From Verticillium longisporum (Eukaryota; Ascomycota; Sordariomycetes; Glomerellales; Plectosphaerellaceae), in the NCBI GenBank assembly GCA_019188255.1, contig JAETXT010000006.1, positions 1,674,001-1,738,000 on the forward strand: a stretch of DNA of 64,000 nucleotides. Direction: 5' to 3'. Below, piece by piece: positions 55,485 through 64,000 of the stretch. The position numbers and the translations under genes were made by a program. Each line of letters opens with the position of its first letter. Position 1 is the first letter of the stretch. Under the pieces are notes generated by a model. The model ran no database searches. It saw only the letters and a program-made list of their open reading frames with translations, and had not been told where the DNA came from.

Positions 55485-56217
55485 GATCAAGATAACGCAG
55501 CTGTCAGCAGTAGAAACGCTGAAAGAAGAATAATAGAAGCACCAGACGAGGGCGACGTGTGGTGTCTTGTCAACGTCACTGATTGAGTGCGAAGTGGGCT
55601 GGTTAAATCAGAGAGGATCTCTCGATCGCATCGAGTCCAAAGTTCCATCAGGCCCCCTGGTTGTTGACCCATGGAAGCAGTCCAGGGGCCCTACATTGAA
55701 GTCATCCTTCGCGCCATTTCGGCCTTGCCAAGCTGGGCTGATGTTGCTGCTTACTTGGAAGTCGCAAAGCAGACATGTAATGTAAGATGCCCAGAGATTT
55801 GGCAGCATGTAAAGTGACAAACAATTTCTCGGGAGTGCTATTTTAGACGCGGATATGCAGCCATAACCCCTGCGAGTGAGATATAGATAGTGTTGGGGGC
55901 TGTGAAAAGCAGTTAGCCGCCAGCCGGGTGGTGTGCTGGGTCAAACCGAACCCCTGAAGCGATGCTAATATGACGGGGAACGACCAGGATACCCGACCCT
56001 GAGTTTGACTCGATGGAATGCTGTGCCACGCGGGTGCTTTTGTTACCGGTCGGCGGCCGCATGGAGTCAGACATCTTCCAGAGTGTTATCCCGAGCACAG
56101 CCAAGCAAAGCCTATCGGGATACCCAGAGCCGTGATTGAGGATCTCAAGGCCAGGAGAAAAAGACTTCCGAGCTTGATCTCGCACAAGCTGGGGATAACT
56201 CAAGGTCGGACCTAGAC
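55485..56217. other. Intergenic, cupredoxin gene promoter side
   Basis: Upstream of the cupredoxin-ferritin-like gene. No gene seen. The left boundary of the LINE is not defined here. Confidence 0.45.
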
Positions 56218-56423
56218 ATGGAACCCCCGCAACTACAACGTTCGTCCAAAGAGTGCTCACGCCAAATTTATTTTTCTGGCCGCTCCCCCCACAAGGCTGC
56301 TAGGGTCTCTTCTGTGAACAAGGGTTTGCGGCTTCTGAGACGCAGAAACACGCGAAGGATTCGGTATGCCCCTGAGCAAGCGCCCCGACGCGGGCACTCT
56401 GCTGCACTGTACCCTCAAGTGTG

Positions 56424-56494
56424 TTCCCTGCGGAGGTCCTCATGCGTCGTTCAGCAGAAACTGCAAGAAGCTCTACCCTTCTTTGAATGAGTAG
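56424..56494 (+). CDS. LINE ORF1 3' end with zinc knuckle (fragment)
   Basis: A frame ending at TAG 56492-56494 carries [20 protein letters not shown], a CCHC knuckle as found at the end of Tad-type gag-like ORF1 proteins. The upstream part of ORF1 is missing or decayed; no start was found. The ORF2 ATG at 56487 overlaps this stop by eight bases, as in elements translated by re-initiation or frameshift. Confidence 0.65.
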
Positions 56495-59400
56495 CACGCT
56501 CCGGATAATCCAACTCAATGTGCGAAAACGCGGCGAGGTTCACGAGAGCCTCATGAACGACGAGGACATTCAGGACGCAGCGGTGCTGGTCATTCAGGAA
56601 CCACAAGCACGGATGATCAAGGGACGGTTATTGACGACTCCGATGGGACATCACGGATGGACAAAGATGGTCCCACCAACGACTGGGGAAGGACGATGGG
56701 CGATCCGAAGCATGCTTTGGATAAGGAAGGATTTGGGGGCGGAACAGGTGTTGATAGAGTCTCCGGACATGACAGCAGCACTGTTGAGGCTCCCAGAGAG
56801 ACTGGTACTGGTGGTGTCCGTGTACGTGCAGGGGATGGACACCCAGGCATTACAGGAAGCGTGTAACACCATACGTAGTGCGGTCGCGGATGCTAGGAGA
56901 GCCGCAGGAGAGGTGGTGGACGTGGTCATTGCGGGCGACTTCAACCGCCACGATCAACTATGGGGAGGAGACGACGTGTCTCCGGTACGACAGGGTGAAG
57001 CCGATAACATCATCGACCTAATGAACGAGCTCTCCCTCTGCAGCATGCTCCCACGGGGCACGAAGACATGGCAAGGCGGAGACCACGAATCGACAATCGA
57101 CCTTGTGCTGGTGTCAGAGGACCTAGCTGCGTCCATGATCAAGTGTACGACGCACGGGACAGAGCACGGGTCGGACCACCGCACCATCGAAACGATCCTT
57201 GACGTATCAGTTCCGACCCCGAAAGCCCAAGACCGACCTCTATTCAAAAACGCGCCATGGAAGGAAATCAACACCCGAATCTCCACGGCACTCGAGACAG
57301 TCCCGATGGAAGGCACGGTCCAAGAGAAGACGGACAGACTCATGTCAGTGGTGCTGGGAGCAGTACAGGCCTTGACACCGAAAGCCAAACCATCGCCATA
57401 CGCGAAGCGGTGGTGGACGGCGGATCTTACGCAGCTCCGCCACATCCACACACATTGGAGAAACCGGGCGAGGGCAGCAAGACGGGCAGGACGGAACGAT
57501 GAAGCACTGGAGAACACGGCCAAGGGAGCAGCGAAACAATACCATGATGCCATTCGACAACAGAAGAAAACCCATTGGAATGACTTCCTGGCCAACAACG
57601 ACAACATCTGGAAGGCCGCCAAGTATCTGAAGTCTGGCGACGATGCGGCGTTCGGCAAGGTGCCACAACTTGTGAAGGCTGATGGCACACGGACGACCAA
57701 CAGCAAAGAGCAAGCGGTTGAACTGCTTACCACTTTCTTCCCGTCCCTACCGGAGCATATCGAAGAGGAAGGGGAGAGACCTCAACGCGAATCAGCTGTT
57801 AACATGCCCAACATCACGATGGAAGAAGTCGAACGCCGTCTTTTCGCGACGAAATCGTGGAAAGCACCTGGTGAGGACGGGTTGCCAGCGATGGTCTGGA
57901 AACAGATTTGGCCAGCCGTCAAGCACAGGGTCCTGGCGATTTTCCGCGCATCACTAGAGGAAGGAGTACTCCCCGACCAATGGAGGCACGCCAAGATCAT
58001 CCCGCTCAAAAAGCCCGGCAAAGCAGACTACACCATCGCCAAGGCTTGGAGGCCCATCTCGCTCCTCGCCACGCTCGGCAAGGTTCTCGAGTCGGTTGTT
58101 GCGGAGAGGATATCCCATGCAGTCGAAACGCACGGGTTGTTGCCTACGAACCACTTCGGGGCCCGCAAACAGAGGTCAGCAGAACAAGCGTTAGTGCTGC
58201 TGCAAGAACAAATCTACGCAGCATGGAGAAATCGTTGGGTGGTCAGCCTCGTGAGCTTCGATGTGAAGGGAGCGTACAATGGAGTGTGTAAAGAGAGACC
58301 TATTCAGAGAATGAGAGCGAGGGGCCTCCCAGGAGAGTTGCTCCGTTGGGTAGAGGCATTCTGCTCAGATCGGACGGCGACAATTCAGGTCAACGGCCAA
58401 GCATCAGAGGTCCGGACCCTGCCGCAGGCCGGACTACCGCAAGGACCACCACTGTCACCCATCTTGTTTCTGTTCTTCAACGCAGACCTTGTACAACAGA
58501 AGATCAACTGCTATGGGGGACCTATAGCCTTCGTCGACGACTTTACAGCCTGGGTCGCTGGCCCAACCACGCAAGACAACCGTAAAGGAATTGAGGCAAT
58601 CATCGAAAAGGCATTGGACTGGGAGCGGAGAAGCGGTGCAACTTTCGAAGCGGACAAGACTGCGGTCATCCACTTCACCCGATGGGCCAAAAGGTCCGAT
58701 TCGGAACCCTTCACTATCAAAGGGCAAACAGTCGAACCCAAACAGCATGTCAAGATCCTCGGCGTGATCATGGACATTGGACTCAGGTATAGGGAACACA
58801 TTGCAAGAGTGGCGACCAAGGGATTGGAGGCTGCTATGGAGCTGAAACGACTGAGAGGATTGACCCCGGCGACAGCACGGCAGCTATTCACGGCCACCGT
58901 GGCTCCGGTGGTGGATTATGCCTCTAACGTCTGGAGGCACCGATGCAAAGATCGGACGGCGGCAGCAATCAATCGCGTCCAAAAGGTCGGAGCGCAGGCA
59001 ATCATTGGAGCGTTCATCACGATAGCCACGAGCGTAGCAGAAGCGGAGGCTCACATCGCCAGTGCACCAGAGCGATTCACGAGAAGGGCTATCAAGCTTT
59101 GGACGGATCTCCACGCACTGCCCGAGACCAACCCGCTTCGAAAACTGACTGCTCGCATGCGGAAGTTCAGGCGTTTCCACCGCTCACCATTTTTCCAACT
59201 GGCAACTGCGCTCAACGAGATTCCAATGGAGAACCTGGAAACCATCAACCCATTCACACTTCCGCCGTGGATGGAAAGAATGCAGACCATTGCCGAATGG
59301 AATGACGACTCAACATCGACGCGTGTCGACCAGGACGCGATGGTGCGCATCGCCGTCAGCAGCTCGGCACGAAACGAGCTGGTCGGGGTCGGCGGAGTCA

Positions 59401-60239
59401 TCGAGGGACCAGGAACGGTGCCCGAGACCTTTTCTTTCACCCACGGCATGAGGACCGATCAGAACCCGTTTTCCGGAGAACTCGTGGCGGCGGCGTACGC
59501 GCTGCGGTTTCTGCCACAGCTAAGGGGCCAGAGGGTAACGTTACTGACAAGTAACAAAGCCGCGGTGCTGACACTTCGAAACCCCCGTCAACAATCTGGA
59601 CAAGAGTACGTTCGCTGCATCTACGAAGCGGTCACTCGACTTCGAGAGACCGGAAACACCATCGCAGCCGTTTGGCTGCCTAGTCATCTCGAGGACGACC
59701 TCCTGAAGAGAGCGAAAGGAGAAGCACGCAAGGCCAGCCGAGAGGGCGCCTCACCAGAAAAGCAGTTCCCGAAGATGCGGTCCACCACCCTCAATGCTGC
59801 AAGACGCAAACTACGTGTAGAGAGACGACTACCGGACAAGGTTGGAAAACTCTCGAAGGAAATAGATATAGCTCTTCCTGGCAAGCACACTCGAGAACTA
59901 TACAACAACCTTTCCTGGATAGAAGCGAGCATGCTGGCCCAGCTCAGGACAGGCATGGCGAGGCTCAACGCGTCACTTTTCCGAATCAAGGCAGTAGCGT
60001 CAGCCCAATGCGCATGCGGACACGCGAGAGAGACGGTAGAGCACTTCCTCCTTCGATGCACACGGTGGGCAACACAACGCGCCGAGACACTCATGTGCCC
60101 TGGCGCACAAAGAGACAACGTTTCTTTCCACCTGGGAGGAAAGACAACATCAGATGGTGATGACTGGAAGCCAAACATGAAAGCAGTCCGAGCTACGATA
60201 CGCTTTGCGAAGGCCACGGGCCGGCTAGAGAATGTGTGA
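56487..60239 (+). CDS. LINE ORF2: endonuclease, reverse transcriptase, RNase H-like domain
   Basis: Unbroken 1250 aa. Apurinic-type endonuclease in the first 230 residues ([35 protein letters not shown]); reverse transcriptase in the middle ([39 protein letters not shown] and catalytic FVDD at about residue 681); RNase H-like domain near 950-1080; C-terminal CxC..H..C zinc region ([18 protein letters not shown]). ORF2 copies the element RNA at a nicked target. The RNase H-like part keeps its Glu ([11 protein letters not shown]) and late His but has VSSSARNE and LLTSNKAA where acidic Asp (DGS and TDN motifs) is expected, so that activity is probably lost. Otherwise it appears capable of mobility, if ORF1 were supplied. 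Confidence 0.93.
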   Translation: MSSTLRIIQLNVRKRGEVHESLMNDEDIQDAAVLVIQEPQARMIKGRLLTTPMGHHGWTKMVPPTTGEGRWAIRSMLWIRKDLGAEQVLIESPDMTAALLRLPERLVLVVSVYVQGMDTQALQEACNTIRSAVADARRAAGEVVDVVIAGDFNRHDQLWGGDDVSPVRQGEADNIIDLMNELSLCSMLPRGTKTWQGGDHESTIDLVLVSEDLAASMIKCTTHGTEHGSDHRTIETILDVSVPTPKAQDRPLFKNAPWKEINTRISTALETVPMEGTVQEKTDRLMSVVLGAVQALTPKAKPSPYAKRWWTADLTQLRHIHTHWRNRARAARRAGRNDEALENTAKGAAKQYHDAIRQQKKTHWNDFLANNDNIWKAAKYLKSGDDAAFGKVPQLVKADGTRTTNSKEQAVELLTTFFPSLPEHIEEEGERPQRESAVNMPNITMEEVERRLFATKSWKAPGEDGLPAMVWKQIWPAVKHRVLAIFRASLEEGVLPDQWRHAKIIPLKKPGKADYTIAKAWRPISLLATLGKVLESVVAERISHAVETHGLLPTNHFGARKQRSAEQALVLLQEQIYAAWRNRWVVSLVSFDVKGAYNGVCKERPIQRMRARGLPGELLRWVEAFCSDRTATIQVNGQASEVRTLPQAGLPQGPPLSPILFLFFNADLVQQKINCYGGPIAFVDDFTAWVAGPTTQDNRKGIEAIIEKALDWERRSGATFEADKTAVIHFTRWAKRSDSEPFTIKGQTVEPKQHVKILGVIMDIGLRYREHIARVATKGLEAAMELKRLRGLTPATARQLFTATVAPVVDYASNVWRHRCKDRTAAAINRVQKVGAQAIIGAFITIATSVAEAEAHIASAPERFTRRAIKLWTDLHALPETNPLRKLTARMRKFRRFHRSPFFQLATALNEIPMENLETINPFTLPPWMERMQTIAEWNDDSTSTRVDQDAMVRIAVSSSARNELVGVGGVIEGPGTVPETFSFTHGMRTDQNPFSGELVAAAYALRFLPQLRGQRVTLLTSNKAAVLTLRNPRQQSGQEYVRCIYEAVTRLRETGNTIAAVWLPSHLEDDLLKRAKGEARKASREGASPEKQFPKMRSTTLNAARRKLRVERRLPDKVGKLSKEIDIALPGKHTRELYNNLSWIEASMLAQLRTGMARLNASLFRIKAVASAQCACGHARETVEHFLLRCTRWATQRAETLMCPGAQRDNVSFHLGGKTTSDGDDWKPNMKAVRATIRFAKATGRLENV

Positions 60240-60570
60240 TCCTTGATGAGACCTATCACGGCAAACCCCCCTTCCCTACTAATCGAACCTAACACCCACA
60301 CCTCGTGTCAATAACAGCAGGCGCCGCTTCAGTCGCCGTAGATAGGACTCTGAACACTTGAAGAATAGCCTTCAAGCAGCTTGCCAATACAATCTAAACC
60401 CCATGAGAAACCGGCGGAAAGACAGAAGACGAGAAAGCAAGAGCGGAAATACGACCCCTTATGGGCTTGGGAGTTTCGGACAGACTACAGGAAGCGACCA
60501 TGTACAATAGCGAATAGTGCCTTATTGGCTCTAGGCCACCAGGCGTAATAAACTTGTGTGTGTGTGTGTA

Positions 60571-60835
60571 ACACTGCAATGCTGCGTGCTGAGCCACGCT
60601 GATCGCACTATAACCTTGAATGCCTCAAGCACCACACTACAGTAGGTGGTGATTGCACTTTTGGATCTTTTGTTCTTCCTTACATGCACCTCTGTTGATA
60701 TTCATGCCAGCCTTCTCGCTTCATCTCAGTCTCCAGAGACTGTTCCCATCTTGTTCAACTTCTTGTGCATCCTGACTGCTTCTCCGGACTAGGAGACTCC
60801 AGAGACAGGACAGCATATCACAAGACAGTACACAG
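60571..60835. other. SUR7-family promoter region
   Basis: 265 bp between the LINE tail and the SUR7-like start, C/T-rich near the ATG. No other feature seen. Confidence 0.4.
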
Positions 60836-62107
60836 ATGGCACGAAAGTCAGCCAACGGCGGCTACAGGCCAATCTTCGCATCTCTACCATTCGTATTTTC
60901 ACTCATTTCCGTCATACTTGCCATCATTGTCTTGATTGCTGGATCAAGGACCAACATTCTCGACGAGTTATCCTTTTTCAAGGTCAGTCGCGACAACAGA
61001 CGCATACTCAAACCTGGAATCCCTGTACTGATAAAAGACAAGGTGGACACATCGAATTTTGACATCAAGTCAAAACTCTCGGGCTCGACATATCTTCAAG
61101 ATCTCACTGAATTATCGGGCATCGATCTTGTGGGCCAAGATGTCACGGCAGAGTCGCTCGGCCTCGCGCGTACCTACACAATCTCTCTGCTTGGTTACTG
61201 CAGCCACCACAGCGATTCTACCTCCTGTACCTCGCCTCGTATGGGATACTTCTTTGATCCCATAAGCGTCCTCAAGCTCGACACGACTGCTGTCGCGAAT
61301 CTTGATACCAGCGGCATTGATAAAGCCCTAGCGAAATACGAAAGGATATCCCAGTTCCTGGTCTTTGCCTACATGGCCAGTATTGTTTTCGCCATCCTTG
61401 GGCCCATTCTCTCTGTGTTCGGATCTAAAATTCGTATCATCGGCTTCGCCGGCATCTTCTTGTCTTGGCTCGCCGCCATTCTTCTCCTCGTCGCTTCAGG
61501 AACGGGACACTACATTTACCAGCATCTCAGCAAAGCCATTGACAGCGACCTGGACCCGGTTGGCATCGACTCGGACTTTGGTCTACTGCTGGTTCCCAGC
61601 TGGCTATCCTTTGGTTTCGCTCTACTTGCCGCTGTCTTCACGAGTTTCAGACCACGCGACCAATCCTCGAGACGCAATCCTGACCTGTCCTTCGATACAA
61701 AGCACAGATCAGGCGCCGACGGACATGTCACTGGCCAGGCGAACGAATCGGCTGGACCTGGGTCGGGTCTGCTAAACCGAGTGCAGACTTGGGGCCGTCA
61801 AAAGTACATCGGCATCGGTAAACAGCCCGGTGCAGAGCGGCATGGTGACAGGGGCATACCACGCGGTGGTGGAGCGAGGTCGGGCGATCTCTCGGATGAC
61901 GAGCAGCACCTGGTATCCCGGGAACAGCAGGGCATGTATGGTTCGCGACGAGAAAGTCTGAATTTCGAGCCGCGTGCCTTTCCATCTAGGACGTCGAGCG
62001 ATGATGGGTACGGTGGACAGGGCGACATCGCCATGATGCCTCTCGACAACAGAGGCCAGAAGGATCTGAATACGGCATACGAGCCGTACAGTTCGAGATT
62101 CTTTTAG
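60836..62107 (+). CDS. SUR7/PalI-family membrane protein
   Basis: Eisosome-type protein of the plasma membrane with four predicted helices: near the N-terminus (FASLPFVFSLISVILAIIVL), then FLVFAYMASIVFAILGPILS, IIGFAGIFLSWLAAILLLVA and LSFGFALLAAVFTSF. The first extracellular loop carries YTISLLGYCSHHS and a second Cys, as in the claudin-like fungal family. The C-terminal 130 residues are polar, Arg/Gly/Ser-rich and probably cytosolic. A possible 60-nt in-frame intron (60983-61042, GTCAGT...AAG) would remove VSRDNRRILKPGIPVLIKDK and join FFK to VDTSNFD, which fits family alignment better; without it the protein is 423 aa, with it 403. Either model keeps the frame. Confidence 0.85.
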   Translation: MARKSANGGYRPIFASLPFVFSLISVILAIIVLIAGSRTNILDELSFFKVSRDNRRILKPGIPVLIKDKVDTSNFDIKSKLSGSTYLQDLTELSGIDLVGQDVTAESLGLARTYTISLLGYCSHHSDSTSCTSPRMGYFFDPISVLKLDTTAVANLDTSGIDKALAKYERISQFLVFAYMASIVFAILGPILSVFGSKIRIIGFAGIFLSWLAAILLLVASGTGHYIYQHLSKAIDSDLDPVGIDSDFGLLLVPSWLSFGFALLAAVFTSFRPRDQSSRRNPDLSFDTKHRSGADGHVTGQANESAGPGSGLLNRVQTWGRQKYIGIGKQPGAERHGDRGIPRGGGARSGDLSDDEQHLVSREQQGMYGSRRESLNFEPRAFPSRTSSDDGYGGQGDIAMMPLDNRGQKDLNTAYEPYSSRFF

Positions 62108-62304
62108 GAAGGTTTGTAAAATATCCTTCGTCATGTCGAATCGCCGGATAAGGGCTATAATGATCACATCTTCGGTATTCTGATTCAGGTTTCGAGCTTA
62201 GTTTGAAGCCCAGGGACCAAAAGGTGCTGCGTATTCAGTTGCCTGTGTTCCATTACTGATGACCTATGATCTAGGCGGTGGCAGTTTTAGAGACATTCTT
62301 AGTC

Positions 62305-63873
62305 TCAAATCGGACCAGTACTTGACTCCATGATAGCTCCGGCGGCGGCTCGACCGGCACGCCTACCAAAGACAGCTCCTGACATCAAGCCGCTCCCGCC
62401 AGGATAGTTCCCATAGAACAACCCTCCCATCATCTCGCCCACGCAGTAGAGCCCCTGCATCGGATTTCCGTCCTTCCCACTGATAAGTTGTGCTGACTCG
62501 GGTTCGACCTGCAAGCCGCCGAAGGTGAAAGTGATTCCGCAGGTGACCTTGACAGCGACGAAAGGACCCTGATCCAATGATAAAGCCCAATTTGACTTGG
62601 GTAGGTCGAGTCTTCTAATCGACGACTGTGTCGAGTAGCCGTCCTTGACCGCAGGATCCCAAGCGGCGTCCGGGTTCTCATGTTGGAATCCGTAGACGGC
62701 TTCGTTATAGTCCCGGACAGTCCTGCTAAATTATTCTGCATCGTGCAAGCCTCGAGAAGCACATTTCTGGGCCAGCAACTCGATACTGTCTGCCGTGATA
62801 CGTTCTACTCGCTCAGGTCGATACTCCTCGTCTCGCAGCCACTCAGCGCCGCGGGCGTCCCAAACCTGAAAGGCAACATGTTCTGGCTGCGAGAGGATAG
62901 CTCTGCCAAACTTCGCGTACGTGTAGTTGCGAAAATCAACTCCCTCATCCACAAAGCGATGCCCATGAACGTTAATCATCAGACCCAGTGGGTAGCCCGA
63001 CTTGGTGTACTCATTGGACGCCTCGCGGTCGCCTGTGGTCGGATTCGCGGCTGCGTCCCACGCGACTGAGTGGCGTCCCGACCAATCCCCGACTGCTTTG
63101 GCGTTGAGGTCGCGGAGACACAGTTCAAGGCATGAACCTGTATTGAAGGGCGTGCCGCGAACCATGGCCTTGTCCCACCCAGGCCCGAGATGCTCGCTGC
63201 GCATGCGGGGATTGGACTCGAACCCCCCCGCAGCGAATATGATGGCCTTGGCATCGACTGTCTGCTGCCTCCCGTCTTTCTTGACCGTTACAATAGAGTT
63301 GCCGGTCGAGGAGTCATTCTGGACACTAATCAAGGTCGTGGACCATGAAACTGTCACTGCGCTGGCTTGGGCGGCGGCCCGGTGATCGGCAACAAGACCC
63401 TTCCCTCCGTCTTGCGTTTTCAGACACATACCGCCCCAAAACTTGATCTTTCCACCCACCTCGTATGCTTGTCGGTTGAAAGACAACTGAAAGCGGATCC
63501 CATGGCTGGCCAGCCATTTGATGGTCGAGTTGGAATCCTTCACAAGAATACGTGCGAGCTTAGGGTCAGACCTACCGGAGCAGACCCGTTCAATATCGTC
63601 CGAGAAATCCCGCTCGAGATAGGGAGCGAGTTCTATGTTGACTATTTGCTCAGGGCTGACGTTGTTGACAAGAGGTAGGACGTCTTGCAAGCCTCCGTGA
63701 ACGGTGCGATATGCAGCAGCCGTAAAGTAAGTGTTGCCGCCAGCCCACTCCTCCGGGCATGTGTCGATGAGGAGTACCCTCGCAGTGCCGGATTCGGCAG
63801 CAGAAATGGCGGCGGAAAAGCCAGCGTTTCCACTACCGACGACGAGGATATCACAACGGTCAGCCAGGACCAT
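62305..63873 (-). pseudogene. TcuA-like FAD-dependent dehydrogenase with one in-frame stop
   Basis: Flavoprotein of the fumarate reductase/tricarballylate dehydrogenase group, which oxidises small tricarboxylic acids with FAD. The start MVLADRCDILVVGSGNAGFS gives the dinucleotide-binding GxGxxG; later blocks are RFQLSFNRQAYEV, KFWGGMCLKTQDGGKGLVA, IIFAAGGFESNPRM, FVDEGVDFRNYTYAKFG and the C-terminal GLYCVGEMMGGLFYGNYPGG. An in-frame TAA at 62733-62731 (codon 381) interrupts after GLHDAE; the same frame continues conserved (FSRTVRDYNEAVYGF) to the stop at 62305, so the frame is 523 codons with one internal stop. The base pattern GAATAA could come from GAACAA by C-to-T. No intron fits. Without read-through only 380 aa form, lacking the C-terminal part of the FAD domain. 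Confidence 0.85.
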
Positions 63874-64000
63874 GGCGATCTTCAGGTGAACGATAAAGCA
63901 CGTCCCGGTGCTGAAGCGCGTATGAAGATGTTGCTGTGAAGGGATATCAAACACTCGTGTCGCTCAGAGAACACAATTTACCTGGGGCAAGTTGGAGTGT

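Larger units (their letters stand above)
56218..60570 (+). mobile_element. Tad-type LINE, 5'-truncated, ORF2 intact
   Basis: Non-LTR retrotransposon. Only the end of ORF1 is visible (see below). ORF2 is complete. About 330 bp of 3' sequence follow ORF2, ending near a short TG run at 60555-60569 just after an AATAAA (60548), a possible 3' tail. No target-site duplication was found, so both outer borders are approximate, and 5' truncation is inferred from the missing ORF1. It lies between the cupredoxin-ferritin-like and SUR7 genes. Confidence 0.8.

Noticed and set aside
63205..63235. GGTTCGAGTCC-like box on the minus strand
   Set aside because: It is coding sequence of the TcuA-like gene (AAGGFESNPRM); no tRNA cloverleaf could be drawn.

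Overview
The window is chromosomal DNA of a filamentous ascomycete (Pezizomycotina, most likely Sordariomycetes). Reasons: genes carry short introns (52-129 nt) with GT-AG ends and CTRAY-like branch sites; gene families include HET, CFEM-GPCR, DUF3425 bZIP, LsdA/Rds1, SUR7 and hybrid PKS-NRPS; a Tad-type LINE is present; one repeat copy looks RIP-mutated. Genus cannot be read from the sequence.

Layout. (1) 1-10186: 3' part of a hybrid polyketide synthase/non-ribosomal peptide synthetase (end of AT, DH, MT, degenerate ER region, KR, ACP, C, A, T, R). KS and most of AT lie outside the left edge, and three single-base deletions break the frame. (2) 10187-18055: possible cluster flank with a MULE-like MITE, a five-exon CFEM receptor-like protein, an NTF2/SnoaL-like protein, and a divergent pair of DUF3425 bZIP regulator and SDR. 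(3) 18056-23880: a 5.8-kb stretch without a supported gene, holding a dispersed repeat and microsatellites, leading into a large disordered-protein gene (23881-26409). (4) 27111-32776: a decayed phosphotransferase pseudogene, intact Mpv17-family and DHODH genes, then a breakpoint where an SDR and an Rds1-like gene are joined head to head, both lacking their 5' ends. (5) 33313-38977: HET-domain, F-box-like and beta-lactamase-like genes. (6) 39663-52061: a conserved block with a BIR-domain survivin homolog, M3 oligopeptidase, Cdc4 myosin light chain, methyltransferase, CoA-binding protein and acetate-transporter-family protein. (7) 52062-60835: AT-rich repeat-bearing DNA, a cupredoxin-cupredoxin-ferritin-like gene with one in-frame stop, and a LINE with an intact ORF2. 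(8) 60836-63873: a SUR7-family gene and a TcuA-like flavoprotein gene with one in-frame stop.

The main pattern is that conserved housekeeping genes are intact when spliced, while five accessory loci (PKS-NRPS, phosphotransferase, SDR/Rds1 junction, cupredoxin-ferritin, TcuA-like) are broken by frameshift, nonsense codon or rearrangement. Intact long genes argue against a uniform sequencing-error rate as the only cause, but resequencing or reads would be needed to exclude local errors. Exon structures below were worked out by eye from splice signals, frame closure and family conservation; none is backed by transcripts.
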